A model generated the notes under the pieces. The model made no database searches, was not told the origin of the DNA, and saw only the letters and a list, made by a program, of their open reading frames with translations. This document shows positions 1 to 7,921 of a DNA stretch of 42,336 nucleotides, one piece after another. Numbering within the stretch: position 1 is the stretch's first letter; every line of letters begins with the position of its first letter. The stretch comes from Salinivirgaceae bacterium. Lineage in GTDB: Bacteria; Bacteroidota; Bacteroidia; Bacteroidales; Salinivirgaceae. A program made the position numbers and the translations under genes. Location: the NCBI GenBank assembly GCA_027858775.1, contig JAQICA010000215.1, positions 1 to 42,336 on the forward strand. Reading direction: 5' to 3'.

Positions 1-351
1 GATGAGTCGTTGGTGTACGATTTAGATTCGCCGGAACTGAACTTAGGCGACACCTGTGAACGCGGATCGCAACTGCGTCCACACATTGTGTGGTTTGGAG
101 AGCCGGTTTCCAATATCGAAAAGGCAGCCGGAATTGTACGCCAGGCCGATATTTTTGCAATTATCGGAACATCGCTTGTGGTTTATCCGGCAGCCGGATT
201 GGTGAGTTTTCTTAAACCTGAAGTCCCGATTTTTGTTATAAACCCAGACACTCAGCATCCCGAAATTGGAGAACAAGTTACTTTTATTGAAACGGGCGCC
301 GGTGAGGGCGTACGGATATTAACTGAAAAAATCAGACTTTATGCAAAATAG
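1..351 (+). CDS. cobB: NAD-dependent protein deacylase, Sir2 family (C-terminal part)
   Basis: C-terminal part of a sirtuin, which removes acyl groups from protein lysines using NAD+. The frame is open to the window edge, so the N-terminal Rossmann half lies outside; the first visible codons read DESLVYDL. Visible sirtuin features are LRPHIVWFGEPV, the catalytic-core strand after the zinc module; IIGTSLVVYPAAGL, the NAD-binding serine loop; and FVINPD, the NAD ribose loop. The zinc cysteines are mostly outside the window; one Cys in the sequence GDTCERGS remains. The stop codon overlaps the start of the next gene (ATG at 341) by 11 bases, which suggests translational coupling. Family assignment is secure. 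The symbol follows the usual bacterial name, and substrate preference (acetyl versus succinyl) cannot be read from this fragment. Confidence 0.85.
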   Translation, partial: DESLVYDLDSPELNLGDTCERGSQLRPHIVWFGEPVSNIEKAAGIVRQADIFAIIGTSLVVYPAAGLVSFLKPEVPIFVINPDTQHPEIGEQVTFIETGAGEGVRILTEKIRLYAK

Positions 352-988
352 AATTGTATTACGGGCATTATTTATTGTAGCTACACTGTTTTTGTACTAT
401 CCAATATTTGGCCAACAGGCAAATTTTAAAGGCGGAATAGAAGGAGGAATAATGGGCACACAGGTAGATGGCGATACGCTTAGCGGTTACGATAAAGCCG
501 GGCTGCGTGTGGGAGGATTTATCGAACGCGAAGTAACCAAAGAAATTGGAATACAGTTCGGAATACTCTACGTACAAAAAGGAGCCAAAGGAGAGAAAAA
601 CCCGGATAAACTTAGCACTTATTACGAGTCCAGGTTGCATTATATCGATATGCCCCTTACCGGTCGGTATTACCATTCTTCAGGAATAATTGGGGAAGCA
701 GGAATAGGACTAGGTTACTTATTTCAACAAAAAGAAATGGGTTACGATGAATTTTCTCAATATCGCGAAGATGATGATCCGGGGTTCAATAAATTTGAAT
801 TGAGCTGGCACCTGGGTTTAGCCTACCGAATATTAGCCAATACGGTGGTGCACACCCAGTTTAGTTATTCCATGAAGCGAATAAGAGGAAAGTACGATAG
901 TCAAATTCCGGGCATTTATTCCGGGCAATTCAATAATACACTCATGCTTGGCCTTCAAATTTTCATTGGCAAAAGTGGCCGTTCATAG
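341..988 (+). CDS. Outer membrane beta-barrel protein (PorT-like)
   Basis: Predicted 215-residue outer membrane protein. Residues 1 to about 25 form a signal peptide ending near IFGQQ. The rest is an alternation of short amphipathic strands starting with FKGGIEGGIMGTQVDGD, a typical opening of PorT-like barrels of Bacteroidota, and it ends in a strand (NNTLMLGLQIFIG) before a short tail. The start overlaps the sirtuin gene by 11 bases. Proteins of this family are usually small eight-strand barrels without a known substrate. There is no enzymatic motif. Barrel class is likely; function is unknown. Confidence 0.7.
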   Translation: MQNRIVLRALFIVATLFLYYPIFGQQANFKGGIEGGIMGTQVDGDTLSGYDKAGLRVGGFIEREVTKEIGIQFGILYVQKGAKGEKNPDKLSTYYESRLHYIDMPLTGRYYHSSGIIGEAGIGLGYLFQQKEMGYDEFSQYREDDDPGFNKFELSWHLGLAYRILANTVVHTQFSYSMKRIRGKYDSQIPGIYSGQFNNTLMLGLQIFIGKSGRS

Positions 989-1369
989 TATTTTCTTTTT
1001 TGATATTAGCTCTACGTAGTGCCAGCACGAAAACTACCTGCTTTTCTGAGTGCTTGATTTTAATGGTCATATGGAGCTCGCCATGATAAGTACAATAAGT
1101 AACATGCTCTTTTATAATTGTCTAATAATAAATATCGTTCGAGACTAAATTTCAGTCATGACTCGGTTCGAAAAGTTCAAGTTCAAGGCTTGGCCTCTCT
1201 GAAAATCAAGGCGTCCCGATTCTCGGGATAACTGTTTTCAGAAAGGGCGTAACGCAGAACCTTTAGCTCACGAACACAATTGAAAAACTATTATAATTGT
1301 GAGTAAATTGGACTTTTCGGGCAAGCACTAGGTACTATTTTCAGCCAAAATTCTTATCTTTCGTGTCTT
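989..1369. other. Non-coding gap between barrel gene and sensor kinase, with a folded element
   Basis: 381 bases without a credible reading frame. Its second half (about 1165-1322) contains three inverted repeats arranged so that one outer stem encloses two hairpins; this is listed as a separate entry. The first half (989-1160) shows nothing recognisable. The last bases before the kinase start contain TATCTTTC at 1355-1362, one mismatch from the Bacteroidota -7 box TAnnTTTG, but no matching TTG lies at the right distance, so no promoter is called. Confidence 0.6.
1165..1322 (+). ncRNA. Putative structured RNA or palindromic element (three-way junction)
   Basis: Hand pairing gives three stems. 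Outer stem: CGAAAAGTTCAA at 1169-1180 pairs with TTGGACTTTTCG at 1308-1319 (12 pairs, one G-U), extendable outward by two G-U pairs and one G-C. Inner stem 1: CTGAAAA (1199-1205) with TTTTCAG (1235-1241), extendable to 1194/1246 with one mismatch, capped by GTCCCGA/TCGGGAT (1213-1219/1223-1229). Inner stem 2: CACAATT (1275-1281) with AATTGTG (1295-1301). The wobbles are G-U if the plus strand is transcribed but would be A-C on the minus strand, so plus is favoured. It could be the leader of the downstream kinase gene, a small RNA, or a short non-autonomous repeat element. No known RNA family is recognised. Confidence 0.35.
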
Positions 1370-4300
1370 ATGTCTCATTATAAGGACTATTATAGTAATG
1401 TGTCCGGGGATAATCGAAGAATAATTATGAAGGGATTTGGAGCAGATTGTACAGAGGTCGCCAGAGAGGCTGTTTGTGTGTTAAATAGCAATGGTACGGT
1501 TGCATGGAGTAATGAACTTTTTGCTGTTTATTTTGGTGCTGACCAAAATCCGATGGTGGGCAAAAATATTTTTTCAATTCTTCAGTCTTACTCATTTGGC
1601 GAAAGCCTTTCAGAGCAATTAACCCGTTGTAGTATGAAGGGAGAGCAGGTGGTTAGTATGCATCATTCGAATGAGACACACATTGCTGAATTTTCTGCAA
1701 CTTGCACACCCGTAGACTCCACGGGTTCTATGGTGCTGAGTATAGCAGAGTTGGAACAAAAGCCTTTGCAGTACAATTGGAATAAGGTTATTGATGCAAC
1801 ACAGGCAATGTTAATTATTATCGATAAAGAACACAACTTACTCGATGCCAATAAATCGGTTCTTCAATTTACAAAAAAAACGAAAAACGAAATAATTGGT
1901 AAAAAGTGCTACGAGGTTATGCATCAGCTTTTTAATCCAGTTTACGGCTGCCCATTAAAGCACAGTTTAACTACTAAATCACCGGCTCATGCCGAGCAGT
2001 ACGATCCTGCCTCAGGGAAGCATTTTTTGGCGGAAACATCACCCGTATTTGATTCGAGCGGAGAAATAGTGAGCATTTTGGGGGCAATGTATGATATTAC
2101 ACCACTGAAAGAAACAGAGCGTGTGTTGGTAGAAGGCGGAGAAAATTTTCAAAACATATTTCAGTATTCGGTTAGTGCGATGTTTATTATCAACCAACAA
2201 TATCGTATCGCCGATGTAAATCAGGCTGCGTGCAGACTACTGGAGTTTTCGGATGATGAGTTAATTGGGAAACACATCCTTGATATTACGCATCCGGACG
2301 ACCATGGCATTACTAATGAGCGACTTTTTGGTATTAAGAAACCAGGGCAGAAGATTTTTCGCATGGAAAAGCGATATGTGACTAAAAGTGGTCATATAGT
2401 TTATGGACAGGTTTCGGCATCGAAAGTAAAAAGAGAAAGTAAAAAGGATTTCTATATAGCACAAGTTGCAGATATTAGCAGTGCCATTCGCGAAAAAGAA
2501 CTCTTGATGGCTAAAGCTGAGCAGTTTAAAACGTTGTTTACTGACAGCGAATCCATGAAATTATTAATAGATCCTCAAACAAAAAAAATTATTGAAGCCA
2601 ATAAAGCCGCATGTAAGTTTTATGGGTATACTCACAAAGAAATTACCCAACTTACTATCGACAAAATAAATACACTGCCAGAAAAACAGCTCGAAAGACA
2701 AATGAATCGTGCAATGAATAACGAGCGATCATTTTTCAAGATTAAACATAGGTTGAAAAATGGCGAGACGAAAAATGTTGAAGTGCACAGTGGCGAAATA
2801 GAATATGAAAACAAGCGGCTCCTTTACTCCATTATTCACGATGCAACACCCATAGAAAAGGCACAACAGGCACTTGTTGAAAGTGAGGCTCGCTACCGCA
2901 AAATGATCGACAACATGCACAGCGGCGTGGCGGTATATAAACCCTATACCGATTTGAGCGACTTTGAATTTGTCGATTTTAACAAGGCAGCAGAGCGAAT
3001 TACGAAAAGTTCGCGTAAGCAAATTATCGGTTCTACACTTATGCAACAATTCCCAAATATGGAGAAATCAGAGCTGTTTAAGGCACTGGTAACATGCGCC
3101 AAAACCGGCGAAGATATATTTCTACCGCCACTTTTTTACAAGGATAAACAACGTGAAGGGTGGCGAAAAAACCATATTTACAAGCTTAACACCGGAGAAA
3201 TAGTAGCCATATTTGAAGATGTGACTCCCGAAGTTATTGCGCGGAAAAAACTCATCGAGGCCAAAAACAAAGCAGAAGAAGCCGACAAATTAAAATCGTC
3301 CTTTCTGGCAAATGTAAGCCATGAAATACGTACACCCATGAACGGAATCATGGGCTTTGCACAACGCCTATCGCATCCTGGGCTACTGGAACATAAGCGA
3401 AGTTTGTACACACGCATTATTATCGAAAGTAGCAGCCAGTTGTTATCTATTTTGAACGACGTACTCGATATCTCTAAAATTGAAACCGGGCAGGTGGCAG
3501 TGAGTCGCCACGTTACAAAGCTTAATGCTATGCTCGATGATTTATATACATTTTACAAAACCAGCACTACACAAAAAGGGCTAAACCTCTTTGTGAAAAA
3601 AGCCTTATCAGATTCAGAAGCCACCATTGAAACCGATGAAACCAAACTGCGACAAATCCTTAACAACCTAATTAACAATGCATTAAAATTCACCCCGCAA
3701 GGTTATATCGAGTTTGGCTATAAGCACGTCAACAACAATATTGTGTTTTATGTTAAAGATACAGGAATTGGTATCGAAGAAAGTAAACAGAAAAAAATAT
3801 TTGATCGATTTTCGCAAGTGGGTGCCAATAAATACGAAAATAATGGTACCGGATTGGGTTTAGCCATTTGCAAATCATATGTAGAGCTTATGGGCGGAAG
3901 AATTACAATTCAATCGACTTCTGGAAGCGGAACTACATTCAAGTTCGATCATCCATATCAACTCACCCCAAAAGCACCAGCGCACAACACAATAGTAAAC
4001 GAGCAAGTGCTCCAGAAAAACATGAAACAAACTGATGCACCAACAATATTGATTGCCGAAGATGAGGATCTCAATTTTGCATCGATACGGGAAGAACTTC
4101 ATGATTTGAACATTGAATTGCTACATGCAAAAAATGAAGCTGAGGCAATTGAAATGGTGAAAGAGTACACCCAAATTGGTTTAGTACTTATGGATATTAA
4201 AATGTCTGCAATGAATGGGCTGGAAGCCACACAAAAAATTAAGGATTTGCGGCCTGAGCTACCCATAATTTCCCAAAGCGCCCACTCCATGGCCACGGAA

Positions 4301-4402
4301 ATAAACGAAGCGCTGGCTGCTGTCTGCAACAAGTTTTTGACTAAACCTATTGAGAATAAGAAGTTGATGGGTACACTTTCTGCCTATCTTATCAAAATAT
4401 AA
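1370..4402 (+). CDS. Hybrid histidine kinase with five PAS domains and a C-terminal receiver
   Basis: 1010-residue sensor kinase without a signal peptide or membrane segment, so probably cytoplasmic. Five PAS-like sensor domains follow each other at about residues 20-115, 125-245, 260-370, 380-500 and 505-625. A short linker leads to the dimerisation/phosphoacceptor domain with His651 (VSHEIRTPMNG), then the ATPase domain with N box (LNNLINNALKF), G1 (DTGIGI) and G2 (GTGLGLAI). The receiver domain occupies about 888-1008 with phosphoacceptor Asp942 (LVLMDIKMS) and a KP motif near the end. PAS domain 2 carries two cysteines (Cys180, Cys194) in a GKKCYEV...GCP context, which hints at redox or metal sensing but is not proof. 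No DNA-binding domain follows. The next kinase starts 11 bases downstream, so the two are probably cotranscribed. Ligand and output are unknown. Confidence 0.88.
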   Translation: MSHYKDYYSNVSGDNRRIIMKGFGADCTEVAREAVCVLNSNGTVAWSNELFAVYFGADQNPMVGKNIFSILQSYSFGESLSEQLTRCSMKGEQVVSMHHSNETHIAEFSATCTPVDSTGSMVLSIAELEQKPLQYNWNKVIDATQAMLIIIDKEHNLLDANKSVLQFTKKTKNEIIGKKCYEVMHQLFNPVYGCPLKHSLTTKSPAHAEQYDPASGKHFLAETSPVFDSSGEIVSILGAMYDITPLKETERVLVEGGENFQNIFQYSVSAMFIINQQYRIADVNQAACRLLEFSDDELIGKHILDITHPDDHGITNERLFGIKKPGQKIFRMEKRYVTKSGHIVYGQVSASKVKRESKKDFYIAQVADISSAIREKELLMAKAEQFKTLFTDSESMKLLIDPQTKKIIEANKAACKFYGYTHKEITQLTIDKINTLPEKQLERQMNRAMNNERSFFKIKHRLKNGETKNVEVHSGEIEYENKRLLYSIIHDATPIEKAQQALVESEARYRKMIDNMHSGVAVYKPYTDLSDFEFVDFNKAAERITKSSRKQIIGSTLMQQFPNMEKSELFKALVTCAKTGEDIFLPPLFYKDKQREGWRKNHIYKLNTGEIVAIFEDVTPEVIARKKLIEAKNKAEEADKLKSSFLANVSHEIRTPMNGIMGFAQRLSHPGLLEHKRSLYTRIIIESSSQLLSILNDVLDISKIETGQVAVSRHVTKLNAMLDDLYTFYKTSTTQKGLNLFVKKALSDSEATIETDETKLRQILNNLINNALKFTPQGYIEFGYKHVNNNIVFYVKDTGIGIEESKQKKIFDRFSQVGANKYENNGTGLGLAICKSYVELMGGRITIQSTSGSGTTFKFDHPYQLTPKAPAHNTIVNEQVLQKNMKQTDAPTILIAEDEDLNFASIREELHDLNIELLHAKNEAEAIEMVKEYTQIGLVLMDIKMSAMNGLEATQKIKDLRPELPIISQSAHSMATEINEALAAVCNKFLTKPIENKKLMGTLSAYLIKI

Positions 4403-4413
4403 AACGCTGCATA

Positions 4414-6777
4414 ATGAAGCACATCGGAATTTTTACACTACTATTTTTAATACTGGTATCCTTCCAAAGCAAAACAGCACTACCAAATCATCAAAAAATT
4501 GTTGTAGGAGCAGAAATAAGTTACCCCACTTATTGTTTGACCGACTCGTTGGGGAACCCCACAGGATACTCTGTAGAGTTATTTCGCGCTGCTGCAAATG
4601 CAGTAAACATCGGTGTGGTTTGGAAAAGCGGAGTTTGGAAAAAATTAAAAAGTGAGCTTGCAAACGGCCAAATCGATGCCCTACCCCTTGTCGGACAAAA
4701 TGAGGAGCGGGCAAAGGTTTTCGATTTCACACCACCTTATTTAGAACTCTCAGGCTGTATTGTCGTTAATAAAAAAAATAAGCATTTAAGAACCATTGAG
4801 CAATTAAATCATAGTTGTATTTTAGTAATGGAGGGCGACAATGCACATGAATACCTGCTTAACCACGCCGTCAAACCTAACTTAAAAACTACTGACACAT
4901 ATATAACAGCACTAAAACTACTGGCATCCGGCGAATGTCAAGCCGTAGTTATGCAGAAACTGCTAGCACATCAATTAATTAACGATTATAACCTTAACAA
5001 TCTTACTATTAGTAATACGTTGAATGATTTTAGGCGACACTTTTCATTTGCCGTAAAAAAAGGAGATGCGCATTTGCTTGCGCAATTAGAAATTGGATTA
5101 AGAATAGTTACTGAAAATGGAACCCAACGACGCCTTGAAAATAAGTGGCTCTCGACCACAAAAGATATAGCATTGCGAAAGAAAACACTGATTGTAGGAG
5201 GCGATGCCAGTTATCCCCCCATGGAATATACCGATGAAGATGGAAATCCGGCCGGCTTTAATGTTGACCTCATAAAGGCTGTTGCCCGCGAAGCCGGTCT
5301 TGATATTCGTATTCAGCTGGGGCTTTGGAGCAGTGTATGTCATAAACTGGCCAATGGCGAAATTGATATTATTCAGGGTATGCATTATTCGCATGAGCGC
5401 GATATTTTGTATGATTATTCTTCTCCTTCAGCGTTTTTGGGGCAAGTAGTTATATGTAGAAATGACACTCAATTGCCTCAAGAACTGGACGACCTGAGAG
5501 GGAAAAATATTGTTGTTCAGGAAGAAGATATTAATCATCAGTTTTTATTGCGTAATGGGTTCAATGAAGAATTGAAGACAGTAGCCTCGCAAGAGGTGGC
5601 TCTGGAGATGGTAGCTAAAAAAATTTCCGATTATGCCCTTGTTAGCCGTTATACAGCAACCAGTGTTATGAAAAATAAAGATTGGGACTTGCACGCTGGG
5701 CATGAGGCGCTTTTCTATTCGGAGAATAGCATTGCAGTACAGGAAGGAAATCACGCTTTGTTGGCAACTCTTTCTGAGGCCTTGCAAGCGCTCAAAGTGT
5801 CGGGCGAATATCGGCAAATTTACAACAAACACCTTGGAGTGTACGACGATAAACAGGAGGCAATGAAACGGTTGTACAACCGCATTTACTGGATTATCGG
5901 TGTAGCGCTAGCCTTAATTTTTATTGTATTAATATGGATCACGACATTGGGTCGCGAGGTGAATAAACGCACTCAGGAACTACGTCAGGCCAACCACGAG
6001 TACGAGTCGCTCAACGAAGAGCTTGTGCAAAATAACGAAGAATTGGAGCGTGCCAAAGAGCATGCCGAGGAATCCGACAAGTTGAAATCGGCCTTTTTAG
6101 CCAATATGAGCCACGAAATAAGGACACCCATGAATGGAATTATTGGTTTTGCTGACCTGTTGCAAAAACCAAATTTACCGCCAAAAAAACAAGAGAAGTA
6201 CAGAGACGTTATTCAATCGTGCGGAAAACAGTTACTCAATATCGTAAACGATGTGTTGGATATATCAAAAATTGAAACTAATCAAATGACCGTTCGATAC
6301 GATGATGTTGACCTCGAAAAAATAGTTGATAATACAGTGAAGCTACATGTTGGTGCAGCCCGGAAAAGGGGCATCGAAATTAGTACTGTTTGCGAAGTAG
6401 TTGATCTACTTAAAACCGACCCAACCAAGTTGACGCAAATTATCAACAACCTGTTGAGTAATGCGGTTAAGTATACAAACAAGGGACGCATAGTTATTTG
6501 TTGCGATCAGAATGACGGAAAAGTACATATTTCCGTGGCTGATACAGGAATTGGGATCGAAGAAAAGTTGCAACCCAAAGTATTCGACCGTTTCATACAA
6601 GCCGAAACGGGTTACACCCGTAACCACGGCGGCGCCGGTTTGGGGCTTAGTATAACGAAATCGTTTGTTGAACTTTTGGGCGGCACCATCAGGTTTGAAT
6701 CGATCCCTAATAAAGGAACTACGTTTTTTGTGGAGCTGCCCGTAAAGCCACAATACCCCCGCCAGAATGCAGACTAA
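4414..6777 (+). CDS. Sensor histidine kinase with two periplasmic solute-binding (SBP_bac_3) domains
   Basis: 787-residue membrane sensor kinase. A signal peptide (about 1-22) is followed by two tandem solute-binding domains of the amino-acid-binding type, at about 28-250 and 257-485. The second opens with LIVGGDASYPPMEYTDEDG, the classic entry of this fold. One membrane helix lies at about 492-512, then a charged coiled coil, a phosphoacceptor domain with His567 (MSHEIRTPMNG) and an ATPase domain with DTGIGI and GAGLGLSI. Unlike the upstream kinase it has no receiver. The architecture resembles BvgS/EvgS-type sensors, in which tandem Venus-flytrap domains sense small molecules. The gene lies 11 bases after the hybrid kinase, whose receiver could serve as partner; no response regulator gene is next to either. 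Class is certain; ligand and target are unknown. Confidence 0.88.
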   Translation: MKHIGIFTLLFLILVSFQSKTALPNHQKIVVGAEISYPTYCLTDSLGNPTGYSVELFRAAANAVNIGVVWKSGVWKKLKSELANGQIDALPLVGQNEERAKVFDFTPPYLELSGCIVVNKKNKHLRTIEQLNHSCILVMEGDNAHEYLLNHAVKPNLKTTDTYITALKLLASGECQAVVMQKLLAHQLINDYNLNNLTISNTLNDFRRHFSFAVKKGDAHLLAQLEIGLRIVTENGTQRRLENKWLSTTKDIALRKKTLIVGGDASYPPMEYTDEDGNPAGFNVDLIKAVAREAGLDIRIQLGLWSSVCHKLANGEIDIIQGMHYSHERDILYDYSSPSAFLGQVVICRNDTQLPQELDDLRGKNIVVQEEDINHQFLLRNGFNEELKTVASQEVALEMVAKKISDYALVSRYTATSVMKNKDWDLHAGHEALFYSENSIAVQEGNHALLATLSEALQALKVSGEYRQIYNKHLGVYDDKQEAMKRLYNRIYWIIGVALALIFIVLIWITTLGREVNKRTQELRQANHEYESLNEELVQNNEELERAKEHAEESDKLKSAFLANMSHEIRTPMNGIIGFADLLQKPNLPPKKQEKYRDVIQSCGKQLLNIVNDVLDISKIETNQMTVRYDDVDLEKIVDNTVKLHVGAARKRGIEISTVCEVVDLLKTDPTKLTQIINNLLSNAVKYTNKGRIVICCDQNDGKVHISVADTGIGIEEKLQPKVFDRFIQAETGYTRNHGGAGLGLSITKSFVELLGGTIRFESIPNKGTTFFVELPVKPQYPRQNAD

Positions 6778-6934
6778 TTCTTCCGGAATATATTTTTTAG
6801 TTAATAAATTCCGATTACTAATTCATTCTGACACAGAAAAAAATGCCAAAATCAACCTGATCCACTCTTGACCAAAGAAAACGGGATTATTTTTCAGCTT
6901 TCTCCCTTTAGGACGGGGCAAAAAAAAGAGGAAA

Positions 6935-6949
6935 AATCAATTCTTGATT
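6935..6949. terminator. Weak hairpin between convergent kinase and upp genes
   Basis: AATCAA-TTC-TTGATT forms a six-pair AT-rich hairpin in the gap between the end of the kinase gene and the end of upp, preceded on the plus strand by an A-rich stretch. The stem is weak and no clean T tract follows, so terminator function is uncertain. Confidence 0.25.
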
Positions 6950-6980
6950 GATCTGTCAAAGTAGAACTAATTACAAACAT

Positions 6981-7637
6981 CTAATCTGTTTTACTGCCGT
7001 AGGCAAGGTCGCCGGCATCGCCTAAACCGGGAACAATATAGGCTTTAGATGTCAGTTCATCGTCTACTGCGCCAACCCACAGGGTTACTTTTTTATCGCC
7101 CAATTTATCAGAAATAAAATCGACACCTTCTTTTGAGGCTATGGCAGTTAAAATATGAGTGTGAGCGGGCTCCCCATTTTTAAGTAATGCTCTGTATGCC
7201 AACTCCATACTTAAACCAGTGGCAAGCATAGGATCGGCCAACAATAATACTTTATTACCTAAGCCAGGGCCGGAAAAGTGCTCAAATTCAATATGAAACT
7301 TATCTCCTGTTTCGTACTTACGTGATGCCGTTACAAAGGCATTTTCTGCATGATCAAAAACCTGGAGCATTCCTTCATGCATGGGTAAGCCTGCACGTAA
7401 AATGGTGGCTAAAACAAGCTTGTCGGCAACAATCGGACTTTGTGTAGTACCAAGTGGAGTTACAACTTCTGTAGAATTATAGGTAAGTCGCTTGCTTATT
7501 TCGTAAGCCATAACTGCGCCAATTCGTTTCATGTTTATTCGAAAACGCATACTATCAGCTTGAATTTTATGATCTCTGATCTCGTAAATAAACTGATTAA
7601 AAACGGAGTTCTCCTCGCCTAAGTTTATAATCTCCAT
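6981..7637 (-). CDS. upp: Uracil phosphoribosyltransferase
   Basis: Makes UMP from uracil and PRPP in pyrimidine salvage (cytosol). The start chosen gives MEIINLGEEN and 218 residues, a normal length; an upstream in-frame start at 7661 adds eight residues (MYKEKSEI) with no support. Family motifs are the PRPP-binding loop LLADPMLATGLS, where most homologues have a second Gly instead of Leu, the hood region TILRAGLPMHEGML, and the uracil-binding C-terminal segment GLGDAGDLAYG. The gene stands alone on the minus strand, convergent with the kinase genes. No pyrimidine-responsive attenuator was recognised upstream. Identification is confident. Confidence 0.9.
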   Translation of the reverse strand: MEIINLGEENSVFNQFIYEIRDHKIQADSMRFRINMKRIGAVMAYEISKRLTYNSTEVVTPLGTTQSPIVADKLVLATILRAGLPMHEGMLQVFDHAENAFVTASRKYETGDKFHIEFEHFSGPGLGNKVLLLADPMLATGLSMELAYRALLKNGEPAHTHILTAIASKEGVDFISDKLGDKKVTLWVGAVDDELTSKAYIVPGLGDAGDLAYGSKTD

Positions 7638-7869
7638 AATTTCTGATTTTTCCTTGTACAATTATTTTTCTGACTTTAGAAACCAAAACACCTAACTCAA
7701 ATACATGAAAATTCTCACTACCTAGGTCATATTAATCATGTAAGTGGCTGTGTGGCTTACAACAGTTCAAACCTACACATATTTTTTTTATCATCCATAA
7801 TTGTTTTTAAAAAAATGCAGATTGAAAAGCAATGTTTTAAACCATGCGAAATGAGTTAAAATGCAACGC

Positions 7870-7896
7870 AAAAAAAAGCCACCGAGTTTCGGTGGC
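7870..7896 (-). terminator. Rho-independent terminator of the T9SS protein gene
   Basis: Perfect eight-pair hairpin GCCACCGA-GTT-TCGGTGGC at 7878-7896. On the minus strand it is followed at once by eight T residues (the A run at 7870-7877). It lies 26 bases past the stop codon of the large minus-strand gene that ends at 7922. Confidence 0.85.
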
Positions 7897-7921
7897 TATT
7901 TTGATTTATTCTGAAAAATTA

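Noticed and set aside
1160-1185. GGTTCGAAAAG as the T-arm of a tRNA
   Set aside because: No acceptor stem, anticodon arm or D arm fits around it; the sequence is explained by the outer stem of the folded element.
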